Shown: piece after piece, positions 16,592-26,179 of the stretch
Position numbering within the stretch: position 1 is the first letter of the stretch
Layout of the letters: the number at the start of each line of letters is the position of its first letter
Source: Pseudomonadota bacterium
Lineage (GTDB): Bacteria; Myxococcota_A; UBA9042; GCA-2863065
Assembly (NCBI GenBank): GCA_005776585.1
Contig: SXOX01000041.1
Coordinates: 1 to 36,792, forward strand
DNA length: 36,792 bases
Reading direction: 5' to 3'
The notes under the pieces: generated by a model
Databases searched by the model: none
The model's input: only the letters and a program-made list of their open reading frames with translations
What the model was told of the DNA's origin: nothing
Program-made: the position numbers and the translations under genes

Positions 16592-18844
16592 CTATAGTTT
16601 CGAGCGCGTGGGCGCGGCCCCGAGCCAGGCCGCGTCGGTGTGCACGAAGGCCCCACGCCGCGCCGCGCACAGGTCGCGCGCTGCCCCCACGATGCGCTCA
16701 GTGCTCAACACCGTGTGCTCCTCGAGCTCTTTGGCCTGCCCGACCGCGGGAACGGCGCGCATCCCGACACACTTGGAGCGCACGTCCTCGAGATGCTCGT
16801 GCACGGTGGCTTGGACCTCGCGGCCAAAGCTCGCGAACGGGCGGTCCTGCTGCGCGACGAGCAGCCGCCCCGTACTCCGAACCGACGCCACGACCGCCGC
16901 CACGTCCCACGGCGCGAGCGTGCGCAGATCGAGCAGCTCCGCCTCGAGGCCCTCCGCGGCGAGGAGCTCCGCTGCCTCGAGCGCCTGGTGCGTCGCGTTG
17001 GCCCAGCTCACGATGGTGAGATCGTTTCCTTCGCGCCGTCGGGCCGCCTTGCCAAACGGGATCCGGAAGTCCGTCACGGTCGCCAGGTCCACTGCGCCGA
17101 GCAGCGACTCTCCGGAGCTGCGCCGGGCGGCTCTCAGCACCTGCGGGTCCGGCTCGCCCGGCAGGATCGGGCCGACCGCGCGGCGGTACAGGATCTTGGG
17201 TTCGAGGAACAGCACGGGGCCCGGGTAGTCAATGGCCGTCCGCAGGAGCCCATAGGCGTCGAAGCTCGTGCCGATGCAGCAGATGACCCAGCCCTGGACC
17301 GGCGTGAAGAAGCCGTCGATCGACATGGAGTGATACAGCGCGCCGCCCTGGACAGGGTCGACCGGTGTGCGCAGCGTGACGTTCGGGCTCACGCGCCCAG
17401 CACTCGCCCAGTACAGGTGGCCGCCGTGGACCAGCCAATGCAGCGTGTTGAGGGTGTAGTCGCCGAACTGCACCTCCGGGATGACGCGCAGGCCGGGCTC
17501 GTGTGCGGCGCCAAACGCTGTGCCGACAATCAGCGGCTCGTTGATGGGCGCGTTGCGCACCCACTCCGGGTGGCGCTGCGACAGGCCGCGCGTGACCTTG
17601 AACACGCCGCCCTTGTCGCCGGCGACGTCCTGCCCCCAGATGGCCGTGTGCCCCTCGTCGACCGCACGCTGCAAGGCGAGGTTGAGCGCCTCGTTGATCT
17701 GGACAGCCGTCGATCCGTCCGGGCTCGTGGGCTCGGTGACCTCGGGGAGCGCCGGCATCGAGAACGTGTACTCGTCACCGGGCGGAGGCGCGGGCTCGGC
17801 GCGGACCTCCTCGACCACCGAACGCACGCGGCGGACCTCGGCCTCCATGAGCGCGCCGAGGACGTGATCGTCGTAGTAGTCCTTCTGCTCGGGCTGGGGC
17901 TTGCGGCGCAGGACCTCGCCCGCTGTGATTAGCCCGTCGGCCAGCAGCGTCTCGCCGAGGCGCAGCAGCGGATCGGGCAGGTCGTAGCGGAAGAGCGCGC
18001 CGTCCGACGACGAGTGACCTCGCAATCGCGGCACGTGCGCATGCAGCAGCACCGGGCGCGACTCCGCGCTGGCGAGGCGCAGGGCGGCGAGCGTCGTGGC
18101 GTAGGTCGCGTCGAGGTCGGTGCCGTCGCAGGTCAGGTACGCCCCGTCGAACGCTGCCGCGTAGCTCGCGAAGCTCTTGATGCCGCGGCCGTCCTTGGGC
18201 TCCACGCTGATGGCGATCTCGTTGTCGGTCACGATCACGACCAGCGGCAGGCGCCAGACGCCCGCGGCGGTCCAGCACTCGTGGAAGTCGCTCGTGGCGG
18301 TCGTGCCGTCCCCCGAGATGGCGACCGCGACGCGCTTGCGGCCCTCGAGCTGCTGCGCTCGCGCCCAGCCCGCGGCCTTGCCGAGGTTCATTCCGAGCGG
18401 GCTCTGCGCGGGCATGAGGCCCCGCTCCGGGTCGACGACGTGCATGACCATCTGGCGACCGCGCGACATGGGATCGGTCACGCGCGAGAGCGCCTGACGA
18501 AAGTAGTCGCGCGTGAAGTCCGGGTGCCCGCGCAGCTCGGAGAGCAAGGCCGCGAGCGCGTCGCTGCGATAGTGCGGGAAGAGCGCGGTGCCAAAGCCGT
18601 GGGGCGCGAGGCTCTCGCCCGAGGCCGTGAGCTCCGCGTCGAAGTGGTGCATGGCCAACGCCGTCGCCGCGCCATGGACCTCTTCTCCGGGGCCGCCAAT
18701 CCAGAAGCGCACGGAGCCCTTGCGCATCTCCAAGAGGCACTGCGTGATGCTGGCTCGGACCCGCAGGCCCGTGATGTAAGCATGGCGCCGCTCGTCGGGG
18801 CTCAATCGGTCGAGGCGAGCGGCGTGATTGGCATGGCGGGACAT
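16592..18844 (-). CDS. 2-oxoacid dehydrogenase E1, fused alpha and beta subunits
   Basis: 750 residues. The N-terminal half is an E1-alpha with the thiamine diphosphate motif SGDGTTATSDFHE (Gly178-Asp179-Gly180) followed 28 residues later by TDNE (Asn208), plus RGHSSSDG. The C-terminal half is an E1-beta (INEALNLALQRAVDEG, GQDVAGDKGGVFKVT, NEPLIVGTAFGAA, PEVQFGDY). Such fusions occur in Myxococcota, Bacteroidetes and relatives and act on pyruvate or branched-chain 2-oxoacids; the substrate cannot be told here. No E2 or E3 gene is nearby. ATG 18844 is chosen; a TTG at 18868 would add eight residues. GAGGAG is about 13 bases upstream, farther than usual. Confidence 0.9.
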   Translation of the reverse strand: MSRHANHAARLDRLSPDERRHAYITGLRVRASITQCLLEMRKGSVRFWIGGPGEEVHGAATALAMHHFDAELTASGESLAPHGFGTALFPHYRSDALAALLSELRGHPDFTRDYFRQALSRVTDPMSRGRQMVMHVVDPERGLMPAQSPLGMNLGKAAGWARAQQLEGRKRVAVAISGDGTTATSDFHECWTAAGVWRLPLVVIVTDNEIAISVEPKDGRGIKSFASYAAAFDGAYLTCDGTDLDATYATTLAALRLASAESRPVLLHAHVPRLRGHSSSDGALFRYDLPDPLLRLGETLLADGLITAGEVLRRKPQPEQKDYYDDHVLGALMEAEVRRVRSVVEEVRAEPAPPPGDEYTFSMPALPEVTEPTSPDGSTAVQINEALNLALQRAVDEGHTAIWGQDVAGDKGGVFKVTRGLSQRHPEWVRNAPINEPLIVGTAFGAAHEPGLRVIPEVQFGDYTLNTLHWLVHGGHLYWASAGRVSPNVTLRTPVDPVQGGALYHSMSIDGFFTPVQGWVICCIGTSFDAYGLLRTAIDYPGPVLFLEPKILYRRAVGPILPGEPDPQVLRAARRSSGESLLGAVDLATVTDFRIPFGKAARRREGNDLTIVSWANATHQALEAAELLAAEGLEAELLDLRTLAPWDVAAVVASVRSTGRLLVAQQDRPFASFGREVQATVHEHLEDVRSKCVGMRAVPAVGQAKELEEHTVLSTERIVGAARDLCAARRGAFVHTDAAWLGAAPTRSKL

Positions 18845-18876
18845 GGGCTGCGACGAGCTCCTCGGCAAGCGCGCGG

Positions 18877-18905
18877 CTTGTACCGCGGCGGCGAAGGTCC
18901 TTCAA
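18877..18905 (-). promoter_or_regulatory. Promoter of the E1 gene
   Basis: Minus strand TTGAAG (18905-18900), exactly 17 bases, TACAAG (18882-18877), 32 bases before ATG 18844 in the 120-base divergent gap with the TPR gene. Confidence 0.45.
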
Positions 18906-18964
18906 GCACCGAGTCACGAGGCCGCGCAGGCCGCCGGTTGGCAAGCGTGCGCGAGGATGGGAGC

Positions 18965-20797
18965 ATGCGCGCCGTGGATCTCGCGAAACGTCGCCGTCGC
19001 GCCGCCTTGCGCCATTTCGACTCCGCCAAGCGTGAGCGGTCGAGCGGTCACCTCGTGGCCGCCGAGAGCGCGTTCGTCGCCGCCGCGGAGGCCTTCGCCG
19101 AGGTCCCCGATCGCTCCGCGGAGGCCATCGCGTGGAACCAGGCGGGGGCCGTGCGCATGCAGCTCGGGCACCTGCGCACAGCCTACGAGGCGTTCGCCAA
19201 CGCGCGTCACACGGCGCTGGCGGCCGGTGACGACACGCGGGCGGCCAGCGCGCTCGGCAACCTCGCCTCGTGCCTCATCGAGCTCGGTGAGACGGCCGAG
19301 GCCCGCGCGTGCCTTCAGGAGGCCCTGGCCATGCACGAACGTGCCACGGACCGGCGCGGTGAGGCCGCCGCGCTCGGCAACCTGGGGCTGCTCGCCCTGC
19401 GCTCGGGTGACGGGCCGGCAGCCGAGGACGCGCTGTCGCGCGCGCTCGAGCTCTTCGTCGCGCTCGGTGATCCCGCGGGCGCGGCCAGCTCCCTCAACGC
19501 CCTGGGTGAGCTCGCCCGCAGCCGCGGCGACATCCCGACGGCGCGCGAGCGCTACGGCCGTGCCCTGAGCATCGCCTCGTCCGCCCGGCTCGCGGAGACG
19601 CAGCTGCTTGCGCTGGGCAACCTCGGGAACCTCGAGCGCATCGCCGGCGATCTCGACGCCGCCGAGCAGGCCTTCACCTCGGCGCTGGTCGCCGCGGAGG
19701 GGCTTGGCGCGCAGACGCTGCTCGCCGCCGCGCACACGAACCTGGGCAACGTCGCGCTCGCCCGCGGTGGCCGCGACGTCGCCGAGGCCCACTACCGGCG
19801 CAGCCTCGCCATTCACGAGGCGCAGGGGCACGCGGCCGGACGCGCTGGCGATCTCGCCAACCTCGGGCAGCTCGCGGCCGACGCCGGGCGAACGTTGGAG
19901 GCCCAGGAGGCCTTCGAGCGTGCGCTCGACGCCTATACCCTCATCGGCGAGCTTCGCCATCGCGTCGTCGTCGGCAGTGCCCTCGCGCAGCTCGAGCGGG
20001 CTACCGGCGATCTCGCGACGGCCAGCGTGCGCCACACGGACCTGCTCGCGCAGGCGACCGAGATGGGTTTTGCGCTCGGGCAGGCGATTCATCGCTCGGG
20101 GCTCGGCGTGCTCGCCCTGCTTCGAGCCGATATCGAGGCCGCCGTGGCGCACCTGCGGGAAGCGGAGGCGCGTTATGCGGACGCGGGTGATCGGCGGGCG
20201 CGGGCTGGCGCGCTCCTGGCGCTCGCCGAGGCGTCCGCGGTCTCGGGGCGCCACGGTGAGGCGCGGGCCGCGGCGCGCGAGGCGCATCACTTCTATGAGG
20301 CGGCCGCGATGCCCGGAGGCGCTGCGGAGGCCTGGCTCGGGCGTGCCGCGGTGGCGTTGCTCGCGGGCGAGCTGAGCGAGGCCGAGGCCGCTGCGGGTCG
20401 CGCGCGCGACGACTTCGAGCTGGTCGAGGCGCCGCTGGGGCTGGCCTCAGTCGCGCTGGTGCTGGCCGAGGTGCGCCTCGAGCAGGGCCGCCTGAACGAC
20501 GCGGCCGCGCTGGCGACCGAGTCGACTCCGGTCTTTGCGAGCGCGCGTCACGTGCCGATGACGCACCTCGCCGTCGCGCTGCATGCGCTCGCGACGGCGG
20601 ACTGGCCCACCGTCGAGGCGCGCGCCGAGTCCTTGCTGGCGTTGGGTCATCTGCTCCTGGCCCTGCGGATGCGGGCCTTGCTCGCACGGGTCACGGGCCG
20701 CGGTCTCGTCGCCGTGCAGGTGGACGCCGACGCGCTGGGACTCGTCGCCATCGCCGCGAGCCTCGCCCGGCCGCTGCGTCTACCGCCGCAGCAGTGA
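18965..20797 (+). CDS. Tetratricopeptide repeat protein
   Basis: 610 residues, almost entirely TPR/helical repeats of about 40 residues. Clear units are SALGNLASCLIELGETAEAR, LLALGNLGNLERIAGDLDAA, AAHTNLGNVALARGG and LANLGQLAADAGRTLEAQ. No signal peptide, kinase or other catalytic domain is visible, so it is probably a cytosolic interaction scaffold. ATG 18965 follows GAGGATGGGAGC. The long open frame upstream of it is antisense to the E1 gene. Its last 18 bases overlap the 3' end of the convergent methyltransferase gene. Confidence 0.88.
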   Translation: MRAVDLAKRRRRAALRHFDSAKRERSSGHLVAAESAFVAAAEAFAEVPDRSAEAIAWNQAGAVRMQLGHLRTAYEAFANARHTALAAGDDTRAASALGNLASCLIELGETAEARACLQEALAMHERATDRRGEAAALGNLGLLALRSGDGPAAEDALSRALELFVALGDPAGAASSLNALGELARSRGDIPTARERYGRALSIASSARLAETQLLALGNLGNLERIAGDLDAAEQAFTSALVAAEGLGAQTLLAAAHTNLGNVALARGGRDVAEAHYRRSLAIHEAQGHAAGRAGDLANLGQLAADAGRTLEAQEAFERALDAYTLIGELRHRVVVGSALAQLERATGDLATASVRHTDLLAQATEMGFALGQAIHRSGLGVLALLRADIEAAVAHLREAEARYADAGDRRARAGALLALAEASAVSGRHGEARAAAREAHHFYEAAAMPGGAAEAWLGRAAVALLAGELSEAEAAAGRARDDFELVEAPLGLASVALVLAEVRLEQGRLNDAAALATESTPVFASARHVPMTHLAVALHALATADWPTVEARAESLLALGHLLLALRMRALLARVTGRGLVAVQVDADALGLVAIAASLARPLRLPPQQ

Positions 20798-21499
20798 GAG
20801 CACGAGAAACCCGGCCAGGCGGTGGAGCGGCGAGGCCGAGAGCGCGTCCTCGAGCCGCGCGACCCAGTCACCGAGCATCGGCACCGCGAACGCCTGCGGC
20901 ACGAGCGTCACGACGCGCAGCCCGTGCGTGCGCTCGATCATGAGCTCGGGCGGGAGCAGCGACCGCAGCTCGTCCAGGCCATGAAAGCGGGTATAGACGT
21001 CGTCTTCGGTCGTCTGGTGACCGACCGTGCCTGCCGGTCGAACGCGGCGAATCACGTGACGGAGGCTATCGCGGTTGTAGAACTCCAGCACGAGGCGGCC
21101 ACCGGGCCGCGTGACCCGCGCCATCTCGCGCAGTGCCCCCTCGAGATCCGGCACGTGCGCGAGCACCTTGAACGAGTACACTAGGTCGAAGGTGTGATCT
21201 TCGAACGGCAGCGCGGTGGCCGAGCCCTGAAGGACCCGCAGTCCACGCGAGGCGGCGAGCCCGAGCATGCCCTGGGACAAGTCCAGGCCCACCGCGTCCT
21301 TCGCGTCGGTCGCCACCTCGCGCAACAGCAGCCCCGTGCCGCAGCCGACCTCCAGCACCCGCCGGCCCTCCACATGGGGCCGAAGCAACGCGACCGTGCG
21401 CGTGTCGAGCCAGCGGTGATAGCCCGCGTGCCGGTGGGCCTCATAACGCTCCGAGAACGTGTCGTAGTACCGCCGGGTCGCGTGCAAGTCCTGCGTCAT
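20780..21499 (-). CDS. Class I SAM-dependent methyltransferase
   Basis: 239 residues. Motif I VLEVGCGTGLLL is followed by the acidic loop VGLDLSQGML, then FDLVYSFKVLAHV and the VTRPGGRLVLEFYN segment of the Methyltransf_11 group. The substrate is unknown. ATG 21499 overlaps the glycosyltransferase stop (ATGA). A methyltransferase coupled to a glycosyltransferase suggests a shared glycan or lipid-linked product, which is inference. Confidence 0.88.
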   Translation of the reverse strand: MTQDLHATRRYYDTFSERYEAHRHAGYHRWLDTRTVALLRPHVEGRRVLEVGCGTGLLLREVATDAKDAVGLDLSQGMLGLAASRGLRVLQGSATALPFEDHTFDLVYSFKVLAHVPDLEGALREMARVTRPGGRLVLEFYNRDSLRHVIRRVRPAGTVGHQTTEDDVYTRFHGLDELRSLLPPELMIERTHGLRVVTLVPQAFAVPMLGDWVARLEDALSASPLHRLAGFLVLSLLRR

Positions 21500-22563
21500 C
21501 GGCTCACCTCGTCCCACAGATCCTCATAGGCGTGTGCCATCGCCCGCGCCGTGAACGCCGCTTCGTAGCGGGCCCGCGCGTGCCGTGCCGCAGACGGTCC
21601 CGCCCGCAGCGCCTCAGTCAGCGTGTCGCGCAGCTTGGCAGGGTCGTTTGGCGGGACCTTCAACACGCCGTCGACCGTGCGACCCAGCTCGCGCAGCGGG
21701 CTGAGGTTGGTCACGACCACCGGGACGCCGGCGCGCAAGCTCTCGATGAGCACCATCGGCAGGTCGAGCTTGGCGTGCAGGCTCGTCGCGGGCAGGCACT
21801 GGACGTTGGCCGCGGCGACCAGAGCCGTCATCGTGGGCTCATCGACCTGACCAAACCAGCGCGCGCGAGGACCGAGCCGGGTCTCGAGCCGCGCGCGTCG
21901 CTCGACGTGGCCCTCGCCCTTGGGACGCGTCGCAAAGACCAGGAGGACGTCCAGCCCTTCGGCCGCCTCCGCCAGCGCCTCGGCACCTCCGGTCGCCGTG
22001 AGATCCCCGGCAAACAGCACCATCGGTCGGTCCATCGGGAGGTCCAGCTGCGTGCGCGCCTCCGTGCGTGACGGGAGAGTCACGTCCGGGATGCCCGGCG
22101 GGATGAGCCGTACGTGCTTCGCCCCGCGGCGTGCCAGGAGGTTGCGCGTCCACTCGGTGACCGCGACGTGCACGTCGGCAAACCAGCGCGCGCCGTCGGT
22201 CGGCTCGCTCGGGATCGTGTGGATGACCTTGCGCGACCGGACACGGTAGAGCGCATTGGCGACCGCGTTGGTGCGCGGATTGGGCGCAAAGAAGTAGTGG
22301 TGGATGCTCTCGGGGCTCGGCCGCGCCAGACGCCACAGCACGCGGGCAAGCTCGGTGGCGGCCGGCGCGTACTGGCCGGGCGTGGCGTAGACGGGCTCGG
22401 CGACGACCCCGGGCCCGAGCGGGGCGTCCCGCTGATCACCTGGGACCATCGCGACGACGCGGTGCCGGCCGCTCTGGGCCGCGCAGAGATCGCGCACGAG
22501 GTTCTTGGCGCCGTCGGTCCACGGCGGCGCGACCGGCTTGCTGACCAGCAGCACGTCCGCCAT
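21496..22563 (-). CDS. Glycosyltransferase, GT4-like
   Basis: 355 residues. Two Rossmann halves are visible: an N-terminal acceptor half (VLLVSKPVAPPWTDGAKN) and a C-terminal donor half with MVLFAGDLTATGG, LPATSLHAKLDLPMVLIES and RAGVPVVVTN, where the Glu of MVLIESLRAG is the usual donor-binding residue. No membrane segment. Donor and acceptor are unknown. It starts 12 bases after pheT and is coupled to the methyltransferase. Confidence 0.82.
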   Translation of the reverse strand: MADVLLVSKPVAPPWTDGAKNLVRDLCAAQSGRHRVVAMVPGDQRDAPLGPGVVAEPVYATPGQYAPAATELARVLWRLARPSPESIHHYFFAPNPRTNAVANALYRVRSRKVIHTIPSEPTDGARWFADVHVAVTEWTRNLLARRGAKHVRLIPPGIPDVTLPSRTEARTQLDLPMDRPMVLFAGDLTATGGAEALAEAAEGLDVLLVFATRPKGEGHVERRARLETRLGPRARWFGQVDEPTMTALVAAANVQCLPATSLHAKLDLPMVLIESLRAGVPVVVTNLSPLRELGRTVDGVLKVPPNDPAKLRDTLTEALRAGPSAARHARARYEAAFTARAMAHAYEDLWDEVSR

Positions 22564-22575
22564 GCGCGTGTCCGC

Positions 22576-25029
22576 CTACGCGCCGCGGAGCACGGCGTCG
22601 TGCCGCTCGGTGCAGCGCTCGACCGCCTGATCGACCAGTGCCTTGACCTCGGCGTCGGTCAGCGAGCGATCCTCGGCGCGGAAGGTGAGGTGGAAGCTCA
22701 CGCTCTTCTTGCCCTTGCCGTCGCCGCCACCCGGGAGCCGGAACGACGCGAAGTGCTCCACCTCGCGCAGCAGCCCCGACGGGATGCCCGCGCGCACGGT
22801 CGCCGCGATGGCGCCCGCCGTGACCGTCTCGGCGACCTCGAACGACAGGTCGAACTGGATGGCCGGAAAGCGCGGCAGTGGCTCGTACTTGCGCGGGACG
22901 CGGCCGACCTGGAGCAGCGCCTCGAGGTTGAGCTCCGCGACCGACATCGGCCGCCCGACGTCGAGCGCGAGCGCGGCCTTGGGGTGCAGCAGCGTGAGGT
23001 AGCCCACGACCGCGTTGCCGACGACCACCGCGGCCGAGCGCTGCGGATGCACCCAGGCGCGGCGATGGCCGAGCCAGCCGTCGCCGCCGTCGAGATCGCC
23101 CGGACGTACGAACGCGGGCGCCGGCAGGCCCAGGCGATCGATGAGCCCCGCGACCTCGCCCTTCAGCGCGCGGAAGCGCAGCTCCGCGTCGTCCTCGGTG
23201 GCCGCGTGCACGGTCATCAGGCCCACCCACCGGTCCTGGCTGGGCAGCCGACCCTCGCCGGGCTCGTCGGGCGGGACGAAGAGGCGGCCGAGCTCGAAGA
23301 GCCCGAAGCGCTCGCACTGCCGCGCGTTGCGCTCGGCGAACAGTAGCAGGTTCGGCACGAGCGACCGGCGCAGGTGATCCCACTCGGCCGAGATCGTGTT
23401 CTCCATCTTCAGGTGCCCGGCCGTCGTGCAGCCGAGCTTCTCGAGCGTCGGTCGATGCACGAACGCGTAGGACAGCACCTCGTGGCGGCCGCACGCGAGC
23501 GCGAGCCAGCTGCGCGTGGTCCGCTCCTGCACCTTGGCGAGCGAGAGTGCTGGCGCCTTGATGTCGACCTTCGACGGCTTGGGGGGGATGTTGCCGTAGC
23601 CGTGCAGCCGGCCGATCTCCTCGATGAGGTCCTCGGCGATGGCCACGTCCTTCGTCGCGCGCCAGGTCGGCACCACCACGCGCAGCTCGCCGCTCGAGCT
23701 GTCCTGGACGTCGCAGCCGAGCTGCTTGAGCACCGTGCGGGTCGTGCCGAGCTGGACCTCCATGCCGAGGCGACGAGAGACGGCGTTGGGGTTGAGCCGG
23801 ATGATGGTGCGCTCGGCCTCGGGCGCCTTGACGTCGACCAGCGCTCCCGAGACGCGCGCGCTCGGGCAGACCTGGAGCAGCAAGGACGTGAAGTGCCGTG
23901 CGGCGAGGTGCGCGAAACCCGGATCGAGCGCCTTCTCGAAGCGCGCGGAGGCCTCGGTGCGGAGCCCGAGCCGAGCCGAGGCGCGTCGCACGCTGCGGGC
24001 CTGGAAGTTGGCCGCCTCGAGCACGACCTCGGTCGTGTCGCTCTTGATTTCCGAGTCGTAGCCGCCCATGACGCCAGCGATGGCCACCGGGCCCGCGCCG
24101 TCGCAGATGAGCAGCGTCTCGTCGGTGCACGTGCGCTCGTTGCCGTCGAGCGTGACGAGCCGCTCCCGGTCGGCGGCGCGCCGGACGACGAGGCTGCCAC
24201 CGCGCACGAACCGCGCGTCGAAGGCGTGGACCGGGTTGGCGGTGTCGAGCATGACGAAGTTGGTCAGGTCCACCACGGTGTTGATGGGCCGCATGCCGAC
24301 GGTGCGCACGAGCGTGCGGAGCCACTCGGGCGAGGGCTCGACCGTGACGCCCTCGAACGTGGCCGCGAGGTATCGGGGACAGAGTACCGGCTCGCGCACG
24401 GTGACCTTGACGCGCGGCTCGCTGCCGAAGACCGGCTTGGGCTCGAGCGGCTTGAGCGTGCGGCCCGTGAGGATCGCCACCTCGCGCGCGATGCCGTAGT
24501 GGCCCCACAGGTCCGGCCGGTGTGTGATGGCCTTGTTGTCGACCTCGAAGACGACGTCCGCGAGCTCCGGGATGGCCGCGGTCAGCGCCTGGCCCACGGG
24601 CGTCGCGTCGTGCAGTACCAGGATGCCCGCGTGGTCGAGCGAGAGGCCGAGCTCCTTCTCGGAGGCGAGCATCCCGCTGCTCATCACGCCGCGGATCTCG
24701 GCCTGCCCGATGCGCTTGCCATCCGGCAGCGTCGAGCCCGGCGGCGCCCACGCGACGACCTTGCCGACCGAGCGCAGCGCGTTGGTCGCGCCGCACACGA
24801 GCACGTGCTCGGCCGTGCCGTCGGTGATGACGACCCGCGACAGGTGATCGGAGCCCGCGAGGCTCTCCGCCGAGACGACGCGCGCCGTGCGGATGCCGTC
24901 GAGGCCCTGCCCAACCCGAATGACGCCATCGAGCTCGGCGACCTTGAGGGTGAACTGCTCGCCCACAGCGAACGGGTCGAGGCCCGCGGTGTCGAGGTGT
25001 CGTGACAGCCAGTTCCAGGAGATGCGCAT
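22576..25029 (-). CDS. pheT: Phenylalanyl-tRNA synthetase beta subunit
   Basis: 817 residues, the usual length. Order of domains: N-terminal MRISWNWLSRHL, tRNA-binding EMAP-like domain (about residues 40-150), B3/B4 editing domain (EVDNKAITHRPDLWGHYGIA), B5 domain, catalytic-like core, and the C-terminal anticodon-binding FDX-ACB domain (PRFPAIQFDLSF). Together with PheS it charges tRNA-Phe as an alpha2-beta2 enzyme. ATG 25029 lies 18 bases after pheS. Confidence 0.97.
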   Translation of the reverse strand: MRISWNWLSRHLDTAGLDPFAVGEQFTLKVAELDGVIRVGQGLDGIRTARVVSAESLAGSDHLSRVVITDGTAEHVLVCGATNALRSVGKVVAWAPPGSTLPDGKRIGQAEIRGVMSSGMLASEKELGLSLDHAGILVLHDATPVGQALTAAIPELADVVFEVDNKAITHRPDLWGHYGIAREVAILTGRTLKPLEPKPVFGSEPRVKVTVREPVLCPRYLAATFEGVTVEPSPEWLRTLVRTVGMRPINTVVDLTNFVMLDTANPVHAFDARFVRGGSLVVRRAADRERLVTLDGNERTCTDETLLICDGAGPVAIAGVMGGYDSEIKSDTTEVVLEAANFQARSVRRASARLGLRTEASARFEKALDPGFAHLAARHFTSLLLQVCPSARVSGALVDVKAPEAERTIIRLNPNAVSRRLGMEVQLGTTRTVLKQLGCDVQDSSSGELRVVVPTWRATKDVAIAEDLIEEIGRLHGYGNIPPKPSKVDIKAPALSLAKVQERTTRSWLALACGRHEVLSYAFVHRPTLEKLGCTTAGHLKMENTISAEWDHLRRSLVPNLLLFAERNARQCERFGLFELGRLFVPPDEPGEGRLPSQDRWVGLMTVHAATEDDAELRFRALKGEVAGLIDRLGLPAPAFVRPGDLDGGDGWLGHRRAWVHPQRSAAVVVGNAVVGYLTLLHPKAALALDVGRPMSVAELNLEALLQVGRVPRKYEPLPRFPAIQFDLSFEVAETVTAGAIAATVRAGIPSGLLREVEHFASFRLPGGGDGKGKKSVSFHLTFRAEDRSLTDAEVKALVDQAVERCTERHDAVLRGA

Positions 25030-25047
25030 GGTTGGACTCGCTTTGGC

Positions 25048-26124
25048 CTACCTGAACTGCCGCAGGAAGCGCAGGTCGCCGCCCATGAGGTGGCGAATGT
25101 CGTCGATGCCGTACTGCATCATCACGATGCGCGACAGGCCGATGCCGAACGCCCACGCCTGCCACTCCGCCGTGTCGAGGCCCGCGGCCCGCAGGACGCT
25201 CGGGTGCACGAGGCCGCAGCCCAACGTCTCGACCCAGCCGCTCTGCTTGCACACCTTGCAGCCAGTGCCGCCGCAGAGCAGGCAGCTCATGTCGAGCTCG
25301 AAGCCCGGCTCGACGAAGGGGAAGTAACCCGGCCGGAGCCGCACCTTGACGTTCGCGGCGGTCCTGGCCCGCTTCGGCTCGCTCTGCTCGACTGTCGCGG
25401 AGAAGATCTGCCCCAACATCACGGTCATCGCGTGGATGAGGTTGGCCACCGACACGTCGCGATCGACGAAGAGGCCCTCGATCTGGTGGAACGTGTGCTC
25501 GTGCGAGGCGTCGACCGCCTCGTAGCGGAAGACCTTGCCGGGGAACAGCGCGCGGAAGGGCGGCACCGTCTCCTTCATGGCGCGGATCTGGCCCGGCGAG
25601 GTGTGCGTGCGCAGCAGCAGCTTGTGCTCGCGCGGGTGGAGCCAGAAGGTGTCGTGCGAGTCGCGCGCCGGGTGGTCTGCGGGGATGTTGAGCGCCTCGA
25701 AGTTGTGCCACTCGTCCTCGACCTCCGGGTAGTCGAGCACGGTGAAGCCCATGGCCGTGACGATCTCCTCGAGGCGCTCCTGCACGAGCGTGAGCGGGTG
25801 CAGCGTGCCCGCGGCTGGGACGGTGCCCGGCAGAGTGATGTCGAAGGTGCGGTCGTCCAGCTCCCGGCGAATGGCCGCGTCGCGCAGGTGGCTCCGGCGT
25901 GCGTCGATGGCCTCGGTCACCGCCTTCTTCAGCAGGTTCGAGCGCTTGCCGAGCTCCGCCCGCTCCTCCTTGGGCGCCTCGGCGACGGATTTAACCAGGC
26001 CGGTCACGCTGCCCTTCTTGCCGAGGAGCTGCACCTCGACGTCGCGGAGCGTGGCCTCGTCCAAGGCCGCTTCGATGGCAGTGAAGGCGTCGAGCTCGAG
26101 GCTCGGGAGGTCGTTCAGGGTCAT
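25048..26124 (-). CDS. pheS: Phenylalanyl-tRNA synthetase alpha subunit
   Basis: 358 residues. N-terminal coiled-coil (about residues 1-95), then the class II synthetase core: HPLTLVQERLEEI, motif 2 in FRALFPGKVFRYEAVDASHEHTFHQ (first part seen), and motif 3 GIGLSRIVMMQYGI. A CLLCGGTGCKVCKQSGW zinc-ribbon-like insert, common in bacterial PheS, is intact. ATG 26124 is preceded by GAGGA; an in-frame TTG at 26142 is less likely. Confidence 0.97.
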   Translation of the reverse strand: MTLNDLPSLELDAFTAIEAALDEATLRDVEVQLLGKKGSVTGLVKSVAEAPKEERAELGKRSNLLKKAVTEAIDARRSHLRDAAIRRELDDRTFDITLPGTVPAAGTLHPLTLVQERLEEIVTAMGFTVLDYPEVEDEWHNFEALNIPADHPARDSHDTFWLHPREHKLLLRTHTSPGQIRAMKETVPPFRALFPGKVFRYEAVDASHEHTFHQIEGLFVDRDVSVANLIHAMTVMLGQIFSATVEQSEPKRARTAANVKVRLRPGYFPFVEPGFELDMSCLLCGGTGCKVCKQSGWVETLGCGLVHPSVLRAAGLDTAEWQAWAFGIGLSRIVMMQYGIDDIRHLMGGDLRFLRQFR

Positions 26125-26179
26125 GGGTCCTCGCGGCGCCAACGGCGCGCGCGGACGCTAGGGGAGGGGCGCGCGGGTG

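Noticed and set aside
22436..25711. 1,091-residue open frame overlapping pheT and pheS
   Set aside because: Arg/Ala/Gly-rich out-of-frame translation of pheT and pheS; the real proteins are unmistakable.
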